Assembly: GCF_003688495.1 (NCBI RefSeq)
Contig: NZ_REFH01000008.1
Span: 434,001-498,000, forward strand
Length of the DNA stretch: 64,000 nt
Reading direction: 5' to 3'
Source of the DNA: Flavobacterium weaverense
GTDB taxonomy: Bacteria; Bacteroidota; Bacteroidia; Flavobacteriales; Flavobacteriaceae
The notes beneath the pieces were generated by a model. That model saw only the letters and a program-made list of their open reading frames with translations, was not told the origin of the DNA and made no database searches. How positions within the stretch are numbered: the first letter of the stretch is position 1; each line of letters starts with the position of its first letter. Shown here piece by piece: positions 9,294-17,938 of the stretch. A program made the position numbers and the translations under genes.

Positions 9294-9301
9294 TATATTT
9301 G
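9294..9301 (+). promoter_or_regulatory. -7 promoter element
   Basis: TATATTTG, a perfect TAnnTTTG, lies 22 bp before the ATG at 9323. A T-rich tract (tail of the previous terminator) sits at -33 distance. Confidence 0.6.
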
Positions 9302-9322
9302 TTAAAAACAAAAACCTTATTT

Positions 9323-9745
9323 ATGTACAATTTTATTCAAAAATTTCACTCTGGCTGGGCTTATCTAGCGCTTTTAGTATTAGTCATTGCAGTAATTAAC
9401 TCTTTAATTGGAATGTTTTCCAAAAAAGAATTTACTGCCAAAGATCGAAAAATTGCCATATTAGCTTTGATTGCTATACACACACAATTATTAATTGGAT
9501 TGATATTATATTTTGTATCGCCTTTAGGTTTGGCCTCGCTAGGGCAAATGTCAGATAAAGCTTTACGCCTTACCTCTTTAGAACATCCCTTAATTAATAT
9601 TATCGGTATCGCTTTAATTACAATTGGTTGGACTAAACATAAAAAATTATTGACTTCAGAATCAAAATTCAAAACATTTTCTATTTTTTATGGCTTAGGT
9701 TTATTACTTATTTTAAGTAGAATTCCATGGTCTATGTGGTTGTAA
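9323..9745 (+). CDS. Small four-helix membrane protein, cytochrome b-like
   Basis: 140 residues with about four transmembrane helices (roughly 10-30, 45-66, 83-101, 117-135). His residues near helix ends (HSGW at 9, IHTQ, LEHPL) and the overall plan resemble small flavobacterial proteins annotated as cytochrome b-like; haem binding is inferred from position only. An in-frame TTG at 9290 would add MLYLLKTKTLF but lies upstream of the -7 element, so ATG 9323 is preferred. Monocistronic: promoter and terminator both visible. No diagnostic catalytic motif, so the functional name is tentative. Confidence 0.7.
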   Translation: MYNFIQKFHSGWAYLALLVLVIAVINSLIGMFSKKEFTAKDRKIAILALIAIHTQLLIGLILYFVSPLGLASLGQMSDKALRLTSLEHPLINIIGIALITIGWTKHKKLLTSESKFKTFSIFYGLGLLLILSRIPWSMWL

Positions 9746-9752
9746 AATACTA

Positions 9753-9781
9753 AAAAAAGCTCTAGAAATAGAGCTTTTTTT
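9753..9781 (+). terminator. Intrinsic terminator
   Basis: AAAAAAGCTCT (9753-9763) and AGAGCTTTTTT (9770-9780), loop AGAAAT, T-rich tail. Confidence 0.85.
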
Positions 9782-9827
9782 ATCTAGGTATGGTTTTTGT
9801 AAAGTAGATTTAATTAAAACAATAGAT

Positions 9828-10313
9828 ATGAAAAGATCAATTACTTTATTTTTTTTGTTGGCGGTTATAACATTTGCAAGTGCTCAAAAAAATAGTAGTG
9901 CACCCAAACTAAAAGTGCCTGTTCAGAAGGATTCTATTAAAAAGAGTAAGACTATAATTGAAATTCAGGAAAAAAAAACAGACTCTTTGATTAATAGTTT
10001 AGGTATTTACAAACCGTATAAGAAAGAGGCGCACGCGTCGTATTACGCTGATAAATTCACTGGAAGAAAAACATCAAGCGGAACTAGATTCGATAACAAT
10101 AAATATACCGCTGCGCATAAAAAGTTGGCTTTTGGCACTAAAGTAAAAGTCACAAATGAAAGAAATGGGAAATGGGTAATTGTCGAAATTACCGATCGAG
10201 GCCCATTTGTAAAAGCCAGAGAAATTGATCTTTCAAAAAGAGCTTTTATGGACATAGTTGCTAATAAAGGTAGCGGATCCATGCAAGTTACTATTGAAGT
10301 TCTAGCTGATTAA
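9828..10313 (+). CDS. rlpA: RlpA-like septal ring lytic transglycosylase family protein
   Basis: 161 residues: signal peptide (MKRSITLFFLLAVITFASAQ), a charged linker, and a double-psi beta-barrel at about 68-160. The barrel carries the RlpA hallmarks ASYYADKFTGRKTSSGTRFD, LAFGTKVKVTNERNGK, and VEITDRGPF with the catalytic-type Asp. RlpA enzymes cleave glycan strands lacking stem peptides. There is no C-terminal SPOR domain, so the protein is the short form. The stop codon abuts the stop of the convergent CYTH gene with no spacer. Confidence 0.92.
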   Translation: MKRSITLFFLLAVITFASAQKNSSAPKLKVPVQKDSIKKSKTIIEIQEKKTDSLINSLGIYKPYKKEAHASYYADKFTGRKTSSGTRFDNNKYTAAHKKLAFGTKVKVTNERNGKWVIVEITDRGPFVKAREIDLSKRAFMDIVANKGSGSMQVTIEVLAD

Positions 10314-10781
10314 TTACCACTGAGTAAAAGGATTTTGGCTTAAATAAGCATTGTAGTACTTTATATCTCCTGTTACTTCTTCTCCTAGCCATTCTGGTTT
10401 TTCAAAGGAAGTTTCTTCAGTATCGAGTTCAATCTCTGCAACAATCAGTCCTTGATTGTCTCCATAAAATTCATCTACTTCAAAAATATGTTCTCCTATT
10501 TTTATCTCAAAACGAGTTTTGTCAATAACGCCTTTTTCACATAGAGGTAGTAATTGTTGCGCTTCTTCGACAGAAATCTCCTTTTCCCATTCAAAACGTG
10601 ATAAACCGCTTGCATTTGATGCTCCTTTAATAGTAAGGAAACCTTGATTACCTTTTATTCGCACACGAACAGTTCGTTCAGGAACGGAACTCAAATATCC
10701 TTGCGCAATGTGATTTTTAGTAAATGCGGATTTTTTAAAATCTTCATTTTTCACTAAAAACTTTCTTTCAATTTCAATCAT
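10314..10781 (-). CDS. CYTH domain (triphosphate tunnel) protein
   Basis: 155 residues filling a single CYTH domain. N-terminal MIEIERKFLV provides the ExExK-type metal/triphosphate motif; later basic and acidic strands (RTVRVRIKG, GFLTIKGA, RFEWEKEIS, KTRFEIKIGEHIFEVDEF, LIVAEIELDTE) line the tunnel in this fold. The family includes inorganic triphosphatases and class IV adenylate cyclases; bacterial stand-alone members like this are usually tripolyphosphatases. Convergent with rlpA with zero intergenic bases, so the two ends must share termination signals within coding DNA. Confidence 0.9.
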   Translation of the reverse strand: MIEIERKFLVKNEDFKKSAFTKNHIAQGYLSSVPERTVRVRIKGNQGFLTIKGASNASGLSRFEWEKEISVEEAQQLLPLCEKGVIDKTRFEIKIGEHIFEVDEFYGDNQGLIVAEIELDTEETSFEKPEWLGEEVTGDIKYYNAYLSQNPFTQW

Positions 10782-11106
10782 TTTTTAGGTTTTATGTTAG
10801 CTATTATATGTAGACTTGGGTTTGAATCTTTCTAATTTCAAACAACATTTTTTCATCTTTATATCTAATAAAGATACTGTTATGAAGCCAAATATACTTA
10901 AAATTTAATTTTGGTTTTTCTTAAAGAATCTATTATTTTGCTAACTTCCTACTTTAATAAATAGGCGTTTATCTATCAATTACTTAATCAAGAGATGAAG
11001 AGAATGTTATTATTGTTGTTTTTTGCGGTAGCAAATCAATTTTTATGAATAGTTTATCGAAAGTTGTTTCGCCTATTTGTATTTTTACCGAAATTGGATT
11101 CAAATA
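10782..11106. other. Intergenic region upstream of the Gcr-family gene
   Basis: AT-rich leader region shared by the divergent CYTH and Gcr-family genes. One tiny hydrophobic open frame, ATG 10995 to 11048 (17 codons, signal-peptide-like), may be a remnant of a lost gene or chance. No clear terminator; no strong promoter match other than T-rich and TATTTG-like stretches near 11074. Confidence 0.35.
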
Positions 11107-13176
11107 ATGAAATTATTTTTTACAGCAAAGCCAAAAGCTACGGCGGCAGGAATTTTGATCGAATTTTTTGGTGAGGCTCAATCTTGGCGAGAAACGAATG
11201 ATATTTTAGAGCCACTAGTCGAATTGATTCGTTTGATCAGGCCTTTAAATATTAAGGATGAACAAAAGGTAGACTTACAGGAAATGATCTCGTTTTTAAA
11301 GCAGAACTTTTCTTGTCGGAAGCAGCTGTCTATATATTTGAAAGAAATATTTAAGGATCGAAAATTTAACAAGATACTTTCTGATGCTGCGATTTTGCAA
11401 GATGTTGATTTTATTTTCGAAGTTAAAAAGAGAATTTTCGCAAAATTCTTACCGTACCAACCACAAAAAGATACTTTAGAATACGTTCTTAATCAGGTGT
11501 TTTACTTAGCTAACGATGCAATTTGGCTGAACCGAATTCCGCTAAGTCAATTGTCAGAACTTTACGAACTATTAAAATTCAAGTCGATTTACGAAAGCAT
11601 GGAAACTAATTCCGTGCTATCAGAAGTTCTAATTGCAGAACACTTGCTAATACAAAGAATTAGCGGTCGCGCAAGTGAAACAGATGTAATAAAAATGGTT
11701 CCTGAATTTGAGGATTTAGAAAGTCCCTTTTCTGCTTTCGAACAAGAACTATATTTAATTGAGGAAAGGATACGCACATCTGGTAAACATTACATCGCAT
11801 CTGATGATATATCATTCTCACAGTTGTTAGTGCTTCAAAAGCAATGCGAAGGATTTGTCGACAAGGCTTTCCATAATAGTTCAAAATATGGTATTTCCCT
11901 TCGTGTTAATCAGAATTTATTAAAAATTAGACAGCAGTTAGTTCGTTTAAAATTTTTAATATCATTGCTGACAGTTGATACTGAAAAAGACAAAAAGAAT
12001 AATGGAATTGCATTAGCGCTTGAACTGATAAGGTTCAACTGCTACAAAAATAACGTTAGAAAATTTATTGGAGAAAGTACGCAATTGATTTCTTACGAAA
12101 TAACGCAGCACACTGCAAAAACGGGTGAACATTACATTACTGAAGGAAGAAAGGAATATTTTAAAATGTTTAGAACCGCGTTAGGTGGAGGTTTTATTGT
12201 TGGTATTCTATGTGTTATAAAAGTCTTACTTTCTAAAGCAGACACTAGTTTCTTTGGTCATGCTTTTTTATACAGTATGAATTATGCTTTTGGTTTCATC
12301 GCTATTTATATTTTAGGTTTTACATTGGCGACAAAGCAGCCAGCAATGACCGCTTCTGCATTGATTAGAGCTTTAGAAGAAGGAGTTGTTCAAGAAGGCA
12401 AAGGTGCTGAAAAGCATAAGGCATTTGCAGTTTTATTTGCTCGCGTGTTTCGCTCTCAGTTTATAGCATTTGTTGGAAACGTACTGATGGCTTTTCCTGT
12501 TTCACTATTGGGAATATGGTTAATAGATTATTTTTTACACTATAATATTGCTGCCACTAAGTGGGAATCATTGCTGATAGATTTAAGTCCGATACATTCA
12601 TTGGCGATTTTCCACGCTGCCATCGCTGGAGTATTTCTATTTTTATCAGGAATTATTTCGGGTAGCGTTGCTAATAGAGACAAGCACAATCAAGTTTATT
12701 TTAGAATTACAGAACATCCATTTCTTAAACGGAATTTTGGAAAAACAAGAACTGTAAAATTGGCGAAACTATATGAGAAAAGATGGGCTGGTGTAATATC
12801 AAACTTTTGGTTTGGTGTTTTTATGGGTAGTACCGCTTCTATCGGTCTGTTTTTAGGATTGAATCTTGATATTAGACACATCACTTTTGGTAGTGGAAAC
12901 CTCGCATTAGCCTTGTACGGAGCAAATTATAAAGTAAGTCATTCTATGTTATTTTGGGGAGTATTTGGTATCGGTATAATAGGATTAGTCAACTTTATAG
13001 TGAGTTTCAGTCTTTCGTTAGGACTTGCATTCCGCTCTCGTGCGATATCACTTTTTGAGCTTCGATTTGTAACCATTTCAATCTGGAATCATTTTAAGGC
13101 AAAGCCAATGAGTTTCTTTTTTCCAACAGAAAAGAAAACGCACAATCTAATAATCGATAAGGAAACTAATTCCTAG
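11107..13176 (+). CDS. Gcr-family 'site-specific recombinase' membrane protein
   Basis: 689 residues matching the family named after Neisseria gcr (Pfam SpecificRecomb). The N-terminal half (1-360) is soluble and helical; the C-terminal half has several transmembrane helices (around 365-385, 395-415, 460-490, 515-540, 590-620, 640-665). There are no integrase or resolvase catalytic residues, so the recombinase name is probably historical and a membrane function is more plausible. An in-frame TTG at 11077 is possible, but ATG 11107 (MKLFFTAKPKA) looks natural. dinB follows after 42 bp on the same strand, likely cotranscribed. Confidence 0.8.
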   Translation: MKLFFTAKPKATAAGILIEFFGEAQSWRETNDILEPLVELIRLIRPLNIKDEQKVDLQEMISFLKQNFSCRKQLSIYLKEIFKDRKFNKILSDAAILQDVDFIFEVKKRIFAKFLPYQPQKDTLEYVLNQVFYLANDAIWLNRIPLSQLSELYELLKFKSIYESMETNSVLSEVLIAEHLLIQRISGRASETDVIKMVPEFEDLESPFSAFEQELYLIEERIRTSGKHYIASDDISFSQLLVLQKQCEGFVDKAFHNSSKYGISLRVNQNLLKIRQQLVRLKFLISLLTVDTEKDKKNNGIALALELIRFNCYKNNVRKFIGESTQLISYEITQHTAKTGEHYITEGRKEYFKMFRTALGGGFIVGILCVIKVLLSKADTSFFGHAFLYSMNYAFGFIAIYILGFTLATKQPAMTASALIRALEEGVVQEGKGAEKHKAFAVLFARVFRSQFIAFVGNVLMAFPVSLLGIWLIDYFLHYNIAATKWESLLIDLSPIHSLAIFHAAIAGVFLFLSGIISGSVANRDKHNQVYFRITEHPFLKRNFGKTRTVKLAKLYEKRWAGVISNFWFGVFMGSTASIGLFLGLNLDIRHITFGSGNLALALYGANYKVSHSMLFWGVFGIGIIGLVNFIVSFSLSLGLAFRSRAISLFELRFVTISIWNHFKAKPMSFFFPTEKKTHNLIIDKETNS

Positions 13177-13218
13177 TAGAATTTCATTATTTGAAAGAGA
13201 CGATTATTCAATTTATTT

Positions 13219-14304
13219 ATGATAGAGGATTCAATTCCAAATAGAAAAATTATACATGTTGATATGGATGCGTTCTACGCTTCTGTCGAGCAAATGGATA
13301 ATCCAGAACTTCGTGGAAAGCCGATAGCAGTTGGAGGTTCAGAAAATCGAGGAGTTGTAGCTGCAGCGAGTTATGAAGCGCGAAAATTTGGTGTTCGAAG
13401 TGCAATCAGCGGTGTAATGGCCAAAAAAAATTGTCCAGAGATTATATTTGTTAAACCACGATTTGATCGCTATAAAGAAATCTCAAGCCAAATACAGAAA
13501 ATATTTTACGAATACACAGACTTAGTAGAACCTTTATCTCTTGATGAAGCCTATCTCGATGTGACTATTAATAAAAAAGGGAATCCAAGTGCTACCTTGT
13601 TAGCGCAGGAAATTAGACAACGCATTTTTGAAAAAATTGGTATAACTGCATCAGCAGGAATATCAATTAACAAGTTTGTCGCTAAAATTGCCAGCGACTA
13701 TAATAAGCCGAACGGACAAAAAACTGTAAATCCTGATGAAGTACTTTTATTTTTGGAAAATTTAGCAATTAGGAAGTTCTACGGCGTCGGAAAAGTAACC
13801 ACTGAAAAAATGTATCAACTAGGTATTTTTACCGGTGTAGATTTAAAAAGTAAGTCTCTTGAATTTTTAGAGAAAAATTTTGGTAAATCTGGAAACTTCT
13901 ATTACAATGTTGTTCGAGGTATTCATAACAGCGAAGTAAAATCAAATCGCATTACAAAATCAGTAGCGGCCGAAAATACATTTGATAGCAATCTTACTTC
14001 TGAAATTTTTATGATCGAAAAATTAGATGCAATAGCGGCTACTTTGGAAAAGAGATTAAAAAAACATAAGGTGGCTGGAAAGACGGTTACTCTGAAAATA
14101 AAGTACAGTGATTTTACGCAGCAAACCCGTAGTAAAACCATGCCTTATTTTGTCTCTGACAAAGCGCTGATTTTGGAAATAGTGAGCGAACTTTTATATC
14201 AAGAGCGCATGAAAGAATCGGTAAGACTGTTAGGTATTTCTTTAAGTAATTTGAATACAGAACAAAAAGAATTTATTGTTGTCCAACTTAAATTTGATTT
14301 TTAG
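13219..14304 (+). CDS. dinB: DNA polymerase IV (Y-family translesion polymerase)
   Basis: 361 residues, full length. Palm motifs are intact: HVDMDAFYASVEQ (first catalytic Asp) and SLDEAYLDVT (catalytic Asp-Glu); AGISINKFVAKIASDYNKPNGQ is the Y-family signature, and a helix-hairpin-helix region follows (KFYGVGKVT). It copies past DNA lesions in SOS or stress conditions. The C-terminus QLKFDF ends without a canonical QLSLF beta-clamp motif, although VVQLKFDF may serve as a weak one. Starts 42 bp after the Gcr-family gene. Confidence 0.96.
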   Translation: MIEDSIPNRKIIHVDMDAFYASVEQMDNPELRGKPIAVGGSENRGVVAAASYEARKFGVRSAISGVMAKKNCPEIIFVKPRFDRYKEISSQIQKIFYEYTDLVEPLSLDEAYLDVTINKKGNPSATLLAQEIRQRIFEKIGITASAGISINKFVAKIASDYNKPNGQKTVNPDEVLLFLENLAIRKFYGVGKVTTEKMYQLGIFTGVDLKSKSLEFLEKNFGKSGNFYYNVVRGIHNSEVKSNRITKSVAAENTFDSNLTSEIFMIEKLDAIAATLEKRLKKHKVAGKTVTLKIKYSDFTQQTRSKTMPYFVSDKALILEIVSELLYQERMKESVRLLGISLSNLNTEQKEFIVVQLKFDF

Positions 14305-14372
14305 AGTAGTTTTGAGCACGTTCAACAAGGGTTAAAGTTGTATAATTATTACTTTTTGTTTCTAATAAAAAT

Positions 14373-14380
14373 TACATTTG
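14373..14380 (+). promoter_or_regulatory. -7 promoter element of PAS gene
   Basis: TACATTTG matches TAnnTTTG; TTTG at 14355-14358 is closer than the ideal -33 spacing. The TTG inside it is a false upstream start of the PAS gene. Confidence 0.5.
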
Positions 14381-14398
14381 ATTTTTAATACACAACTT

Positions 14399-14914
14399 AT
14401 GAACGATTTTAAACAATACGAAGAGGCGATCGCGCGACATCACGGTACCTTAAATAGTAAAACTACTCCCGTGTATTGCTGGGATTTCAATAACATATTT
14501 CGAGAAGAAGTTAAGAATTTTTTCTTAGATTACAATAAACTAAATTCCATTGCTTCGCAAAGTAAATGGATTGATAACGGCTGGAACTTTGAGCAAAGTC
14601 TTAAAGAAGAAGTTATTATTTTAACAGACGCTAAACTAAGAATTGTTTTCGCATCTCATAATATAACTGCAATGAATGGATATACTGCCAACGAAGTTTT
14701 AGGTAATAGTCCGAGAATGTTTCAAGGGGAACATACAAATGCAACTACCTCAACTGAAATTCGTAATGCTGTAATAGAGATGAAACCATTTGAGAAAACA
14801 TTGATCAACTACAAAAAGAATGGAGAGACTTACATTTGTTTAATTAAAGGTTATCCTGTATTTAATAAAAAAGGGGAACTGAGTCACTATATCGCTTTTG
14901 AGAAAGCTGCATAA
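14399..14914 (+). CDS. PAS domain protein, LOV-like without photoactive Cys
   Basis: 171 residues. An N-terminal helical segment (1-60) precedes one PAS domain (about 65-170): ITAMNGYTANEVLGNSPRMF, then YKKNGETYICLIKGYPVFNK and a final beta strand. The stretch GNSPRMFQG lines up with the LOV motif GRNCRFLQG, with Pro in place of the flavin-binding Cys, so normal LOV photochemistry is not expected, though flavin or another ligand could bind. No output domain is attached, so it must act through a partner. Start moved from TTG 14378, which is in the promoter. A bidirectional terminator separates it from the BI-1 gene. Confidence 0.8.
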   Translation: MNDFKQYEEAIARHHGTLNSKTTPVYCWDFNNIFREEVKNFFLDYNKLNSIASQSKWIDNGWNFEQSLKEEVIILTDAKLRIVFASHNITAMNGYTANEVLGNSPRMFQGEHTNATTSTEIRNAVIEMKPFEKTLINYKKNGETYICLIKGYPVFNKKGELSHYIAFEKAA

Positions 14915-14955
14915 AAAAGAGAAACCCTTTCCAATTGGAAAGGGTTTCTCTTTTT
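14914..14955. terminator. Bidirectional terminator
   Basis: Long palindrome AAAAAGAGAAACCCTTTCC / GGAAAGGGTTTCTCTTTTT with AATT loop; A-run on one side and T-run on the other let it serve both convergent genes. Confidence 0.92.
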
Positions 14956-14973
14956 ATATCAGGATTGACTGTA

Positions 14974-15735
14974 TTAGTTTTTGCTATTAAGTTTAGATAG
15001 TAATCTTAAGAACTCGATGTACAACCAAACTAACGTGATCATTAATCCCATAGCTCCGTACCATTCCATATACTTTGGCATTTTTTGTTCAGCTCCTTTT
15101 TCGATTCTATCAAAATCTAAAAATAGATTTAAAGCGGCAATAATGATAACAAAAACACTAATTCCAATACTCATTAAAGAACTGCCATAATGCACCGGCA
15201 CAAAGCTTGTAAACATTGAAATTAACCAAGAAATAAGATAATAGGTAGCAATAGCTAAAGTCGCTGCTACAACAACAGATTTAAATTGCTCTGTTACTTT
15301 CACAATCTTGTACTTATACAATACAAGACATACCATAAAAGTTACAAATGTTGCTCCAACTGCTTGAATAACTATTCCAGGATATTTAGCTTCAAATATA
15401 GCCGAAATACCACCTATGAATAAACCTTCAAACAAAGCGTATCCCGGTGCTAAATAAGGTGAATATTGTGGTTTGAATGCAGCAATTACTACTAAAATTA
15501 AACCTATAACTGCGCCACCAATTGCTGGAGCAATAGGATTCATGCCATTGAATGCCATCCACCAAATCACCATTGCAGAAGCGGTAAGCAGTAAGAATAA
15601 AATTAAACTTTTATTGATAGTTCCGCTCAACGTCATTTCCTGATTATAATCAATAATTGTAGAATCATTTTTACGAGAAACGGCTGTCGAAAAGTTTGTA
15701 GTATTTAAAAATGGATTTTTTGAATTGAAACTCAT
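14974..15735 (-). CDS. Bax inhibitor-1/YccA family membrane protein
   Basis: 253 residues with about seven transmembrane helices after a polar N-terminus of 40 residues. Family-like features include GYALFEGLFIGGISAIFEAKYPGIV, the segment NLFLDFDRIEKGAEQKMPKYMEWYGAMGL with the conserved paired acidic residues, and the ending LVWLYIEFLRLLSKL. Members form pH-sensitive calcium leak channels in bacteria (YetJ) or interact with proteases (YccA). Physiological role here is not shown. Convergent with the PAS gene. Confidence 0.92.
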   Translation of the reverse strand: MSFNSKNPFLNTTNFSTAVSRKNDSTIIDYNQEMTLSGTINKSLILFLLLTASAMVIWWMAFNGMNPIAPAIGGAVIGLILVVIAAFKPQYSPYLAPGYALFEGLFIGGISAIFEAKYPGIVIQAVGATFVTFMVCLVLYKYKIVKVTEQFKSVVVAATLAIATYYLISWLISMFTSFVPVHYGSSLMSIGISVFVIIIAALNLFLDFDRIEKGAEQKMPKYMEWYGAMGLMITLVWLYIEFLRLLSKLNSKN

Positions 15736-15842
15736 AATTAGATTGATTTTTTATTGTTCAAATATAAATGTTATTTTGCTCAAGATTGTTTAATTAATCT
15801 TAAATAATTTTAGACTTAAAATTTTAAATTTATTAAAATAAT

Positions 15843-15874
15843 AAAGCCGTCTGTATATTTTACAAGACGGCTTT
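15843..15874 (-). terminator. Terminator after pyruvate kinase
   Basis: AAAGCCGTCT (15843-15852) and AGACGGCTTT (15865-15874); on the minus strand it is followed by a T-rich stretch. Confidence 0.8.
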
Positions 15875-15898
15875 GTATTTTAAAATGGATTAGTAAAA

Positions 15899-17329
15899 CT
15901 ATTCTATTTCAGAAACTCTTAAAGTATTTACCATTCCTTTTTCTTTAATTGGCATTGCTGCTAGATTGATAAGGAAATCACCTTTTTCAACGAAACCTTT
16001 TGCTTTTACAATTTCATTGATATCGGTTACGGTATCATCAGTGCTAACTGTTTTTTCATAAAAGAATGATCTCACTCCCCAAAGTAAATTAAGTTGTGTA
16101 AGGATTCGCTTATTTGAAGTAAAAACTAAGATATGCGCATTTGGTCTCCAAGCTGAAATCTGGAATGCAGTATATCCGCTATTTGTAAGTGTGCAGATTG
16201 CTTTTGCTTGAATTGCATTAGCCATTGTTGCTGCGTGATGACAAATCGTTTTTGTAATAAATCGTTTTGTTTTTATTTGCGGCGTATTTTGCGGAACATG
16301 AATCAAGGGAGAATCTTCTACCGCTTGAATAATTTGCGACATTTTTTGAATTACTTGTACAGGATAATTACCTGTTGCAGTTTCTCCAGAAAGCATTACT
16401 GCATCTGCACCATCCATAACAGAGTTTGCTACGTCATTCACTTCTGCACGTGTTGGCGTTAAGCTTGTGATCATTGTCTCCATCATTTGAGTGGCAACAA
16501 TAACTGGAATTCTAGCTGTTTTAGCTCTGCGAATTAATTCTTTTTGGACTAAAGGAACTTCATGAGCAGGAAGTTCAACACCTAGGTCTCCACGAGCTAC
16601 CATTAAACCATCGCAATATGCAACGATTTTATCGATATTCTCTAGTGCTTCTGGCATTTCGATTTTAGCAATAATTGGAATTTTATGATCTGAATGTTTT
16701 GCAATAAGATCTTGCAAATCTTTTAAATCTTCCGGTGTTTTTACAAATGATAATGCAATCCAGTCTACTTTTTGTTCAATTGCGAATATCGCGTCAGCAA
16801 TATCTTTTTCGGTCATCGCCGGAAGTGATATTTTAGTATTTGGTAAATTTACACCTTTTTTAGATTTTAATTCACCACCCTGAATAACTCTTGCAACAAC
16901 CTCTGAAATTTTATCCGTCTCAACAATTTCAAAGATTAGTTTACCATCATCAAGTAAAATTCGCTCTCCAGGATTTACATCGTTTGGAAAGTTCTTGTAT
17001 TTCATGAAAACTTTTTTAGCAGTTCCCAATATATCTTCAGCCGTTGTAAACGTAATTAAATCACCATCTTGAACTACAGTTCCTTCTTCCATTACGCCTA
17101 CACGTAATTTAGGACCTTGTAAATCACCTAATATTGCTGTTGTGTAGCCAAACTCATCATTTAGACCTCTAATCAAGTCTATCTTTTCTTTTACATCATT
17201 GTAGTCAGCATGTGAAAAATTTACTCGGAAAACATTAACACCAGAATCAATCATATCTTTAATGATTTCTCTTGTACTACATGCAGGCCCAAGTGTGGCT
17301 ACAATTTTAGTTTTTTTGTTTGTAAGCAT
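15899..17329 (-). CDS. pyk: Pyruvate kinase
   Basis: Final glycolytic step, phosphoenolpyruvate + ADP to pyruvate + ATP. 476 residues. Visible motifs: TKIVATLGPACST at the N-terminus, FRVNFSHA, the ILGDLQGPKLRVG strand, DWIALSFVKTPEDL, the catalytic Lys region KIPIIAKIEMPEALENID, VARGDLGVELP, and the PTRAEVNDVANSVMDGADAV stretch. The C-terminal allosteric domain is complete. Five bases downstream of the IPExxxVDY gene; probably same transcript. Confidence 0.97.
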   Translation of the reverse strand: MLTNKKTKIVATLGPACSTREIIKDMIDSGVNVFRVNFSHADYNDVKEKIDLIRGLNDEFGYTTAILGDLQGPKLRVGVMEEGTVVQDGDLITFTTAEDILGTAKKVFMKYKNFPNDVNPGERILLDDGKLIFEIVETDKISEVVARVIQGGELKSKKGVNLPNTKISLPAMTEKDIADAIFAIEQKVDWIALSFVKTPEDLKDLQDLIAKHSDHKIPIIAKIEMPEALENIDKIVAYCDGLMVARGDLGVELPAHEVPLVQKELIRRAKTARIPVIVATQMMETMITSLTPTRAEVNDVANSVMDGADAVMLSGETATGNYPVQVIQKMSQIIQAVEDSPLIHVPQNTPQIKTKRFITKTICHHAATMANAIQAKAICTLTNSGYTAFQISAWRPNAHILVFTSNKRILTQLNLLWGVRSFFYEKTVSTDDTVTDINEIVKAKGFVEKGDFLINLAAMPIKEKGMVNTLRVSEIE

Positions 17330-17334
17330 TTTTA

Positions 17335-17823
17335 TTAAAAAATTAAATTGTTTTTAGATTTTATTTGATTGGTATCAACTACGTAAACTGTCGATACGTT
17401 ATCTATAGTATTCAAAAGTAGTTGCACATTGAGTAGGTCTAAATCCTCTTCATTGTTCTCTATTTTTAAAAAATAGTCTACTTTTTTAAATTCAGGAAGT
17501 AAATAGGCTTTTGTAGCCACTTCCATGGTTAAGTTTGAAAATAAATTTTGAGTGTTATCGTTACTATATTGAATAACCTCATTTTTATTTTGAATTAAGT
17601 TCCAAGAGAAGGCGCTTTCTTCATCATTATAAAAAAACCGAGAAAAATTTATTTCTCCTTCTTTTATATTGATTTGAACATCATTTGTACTTTTACTTAG
17701 ATTTATGGGTAATTTTTGATTGATGAAATACGCTAATCGGTAGTCATCTAACAAGGTGTGAATAGCAATTAAATAATAATCTATTTCGTCAAATTCGCCA
17801 AGATCTAGTTTTTGAACAGCCAT
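17335..17823 (-). CDS. IPExxxVDY family protein
   Basis: 162-residue Bacteroidetes-specific protein of unknown function. The naming motif appears as LLPEFKKVDYFLKIE near residues 107-121. Sequence begins MAVQKLDLGEFDEIDYYLIAIHT, also family-typical, and contains no catalytic motif I can name. It is conserved between rnc and pyk in flavobacteria and here starts 115 bp after rnc and ends 5 bp before pyk, which suggests a housekeeping role rather than an accessory one. Confidence 0.88.
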   Translation of the reverse strand: MAVQKLDLGEFDEIDYYLIAIHTLLDDYRLAYFINQKLPINLSKSTNDVQINIKEGEINFSRFFYNDEESAFSWNLIQNKNEVIQYSNDNTQNLFSNLTMEVATKAYLLPEFKKVDYFLKIENNEEDLDLLNVQLLLNTIDNVSTVYVVDTNQIKSKNNLIF

Positions 17824-17938
17824 ATCGTGAAAAAAATAAGATGTAAATATACTATTTCTTACCTTGAGAATTGGCGTTCAAACGTGATGTTTTTGTTAAT
17901 TTATGAACGATAACGTTGTAGTTTTATGAATACATAGT

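Noticed and set aside
10995..11048. 17-codon signal-peptide-like ORF before the Gcr-family gene
   Set aside because: Too short to support; could be chance or a remnant.
11107..13176. Treating the 'site-specific recombinase' gene as part of a mobile element
   Set aside because: No integrase, resolvase or transposase catalytic motif, several membrane helices, and dinB as neighbour; the family name is not evidence of mobility.
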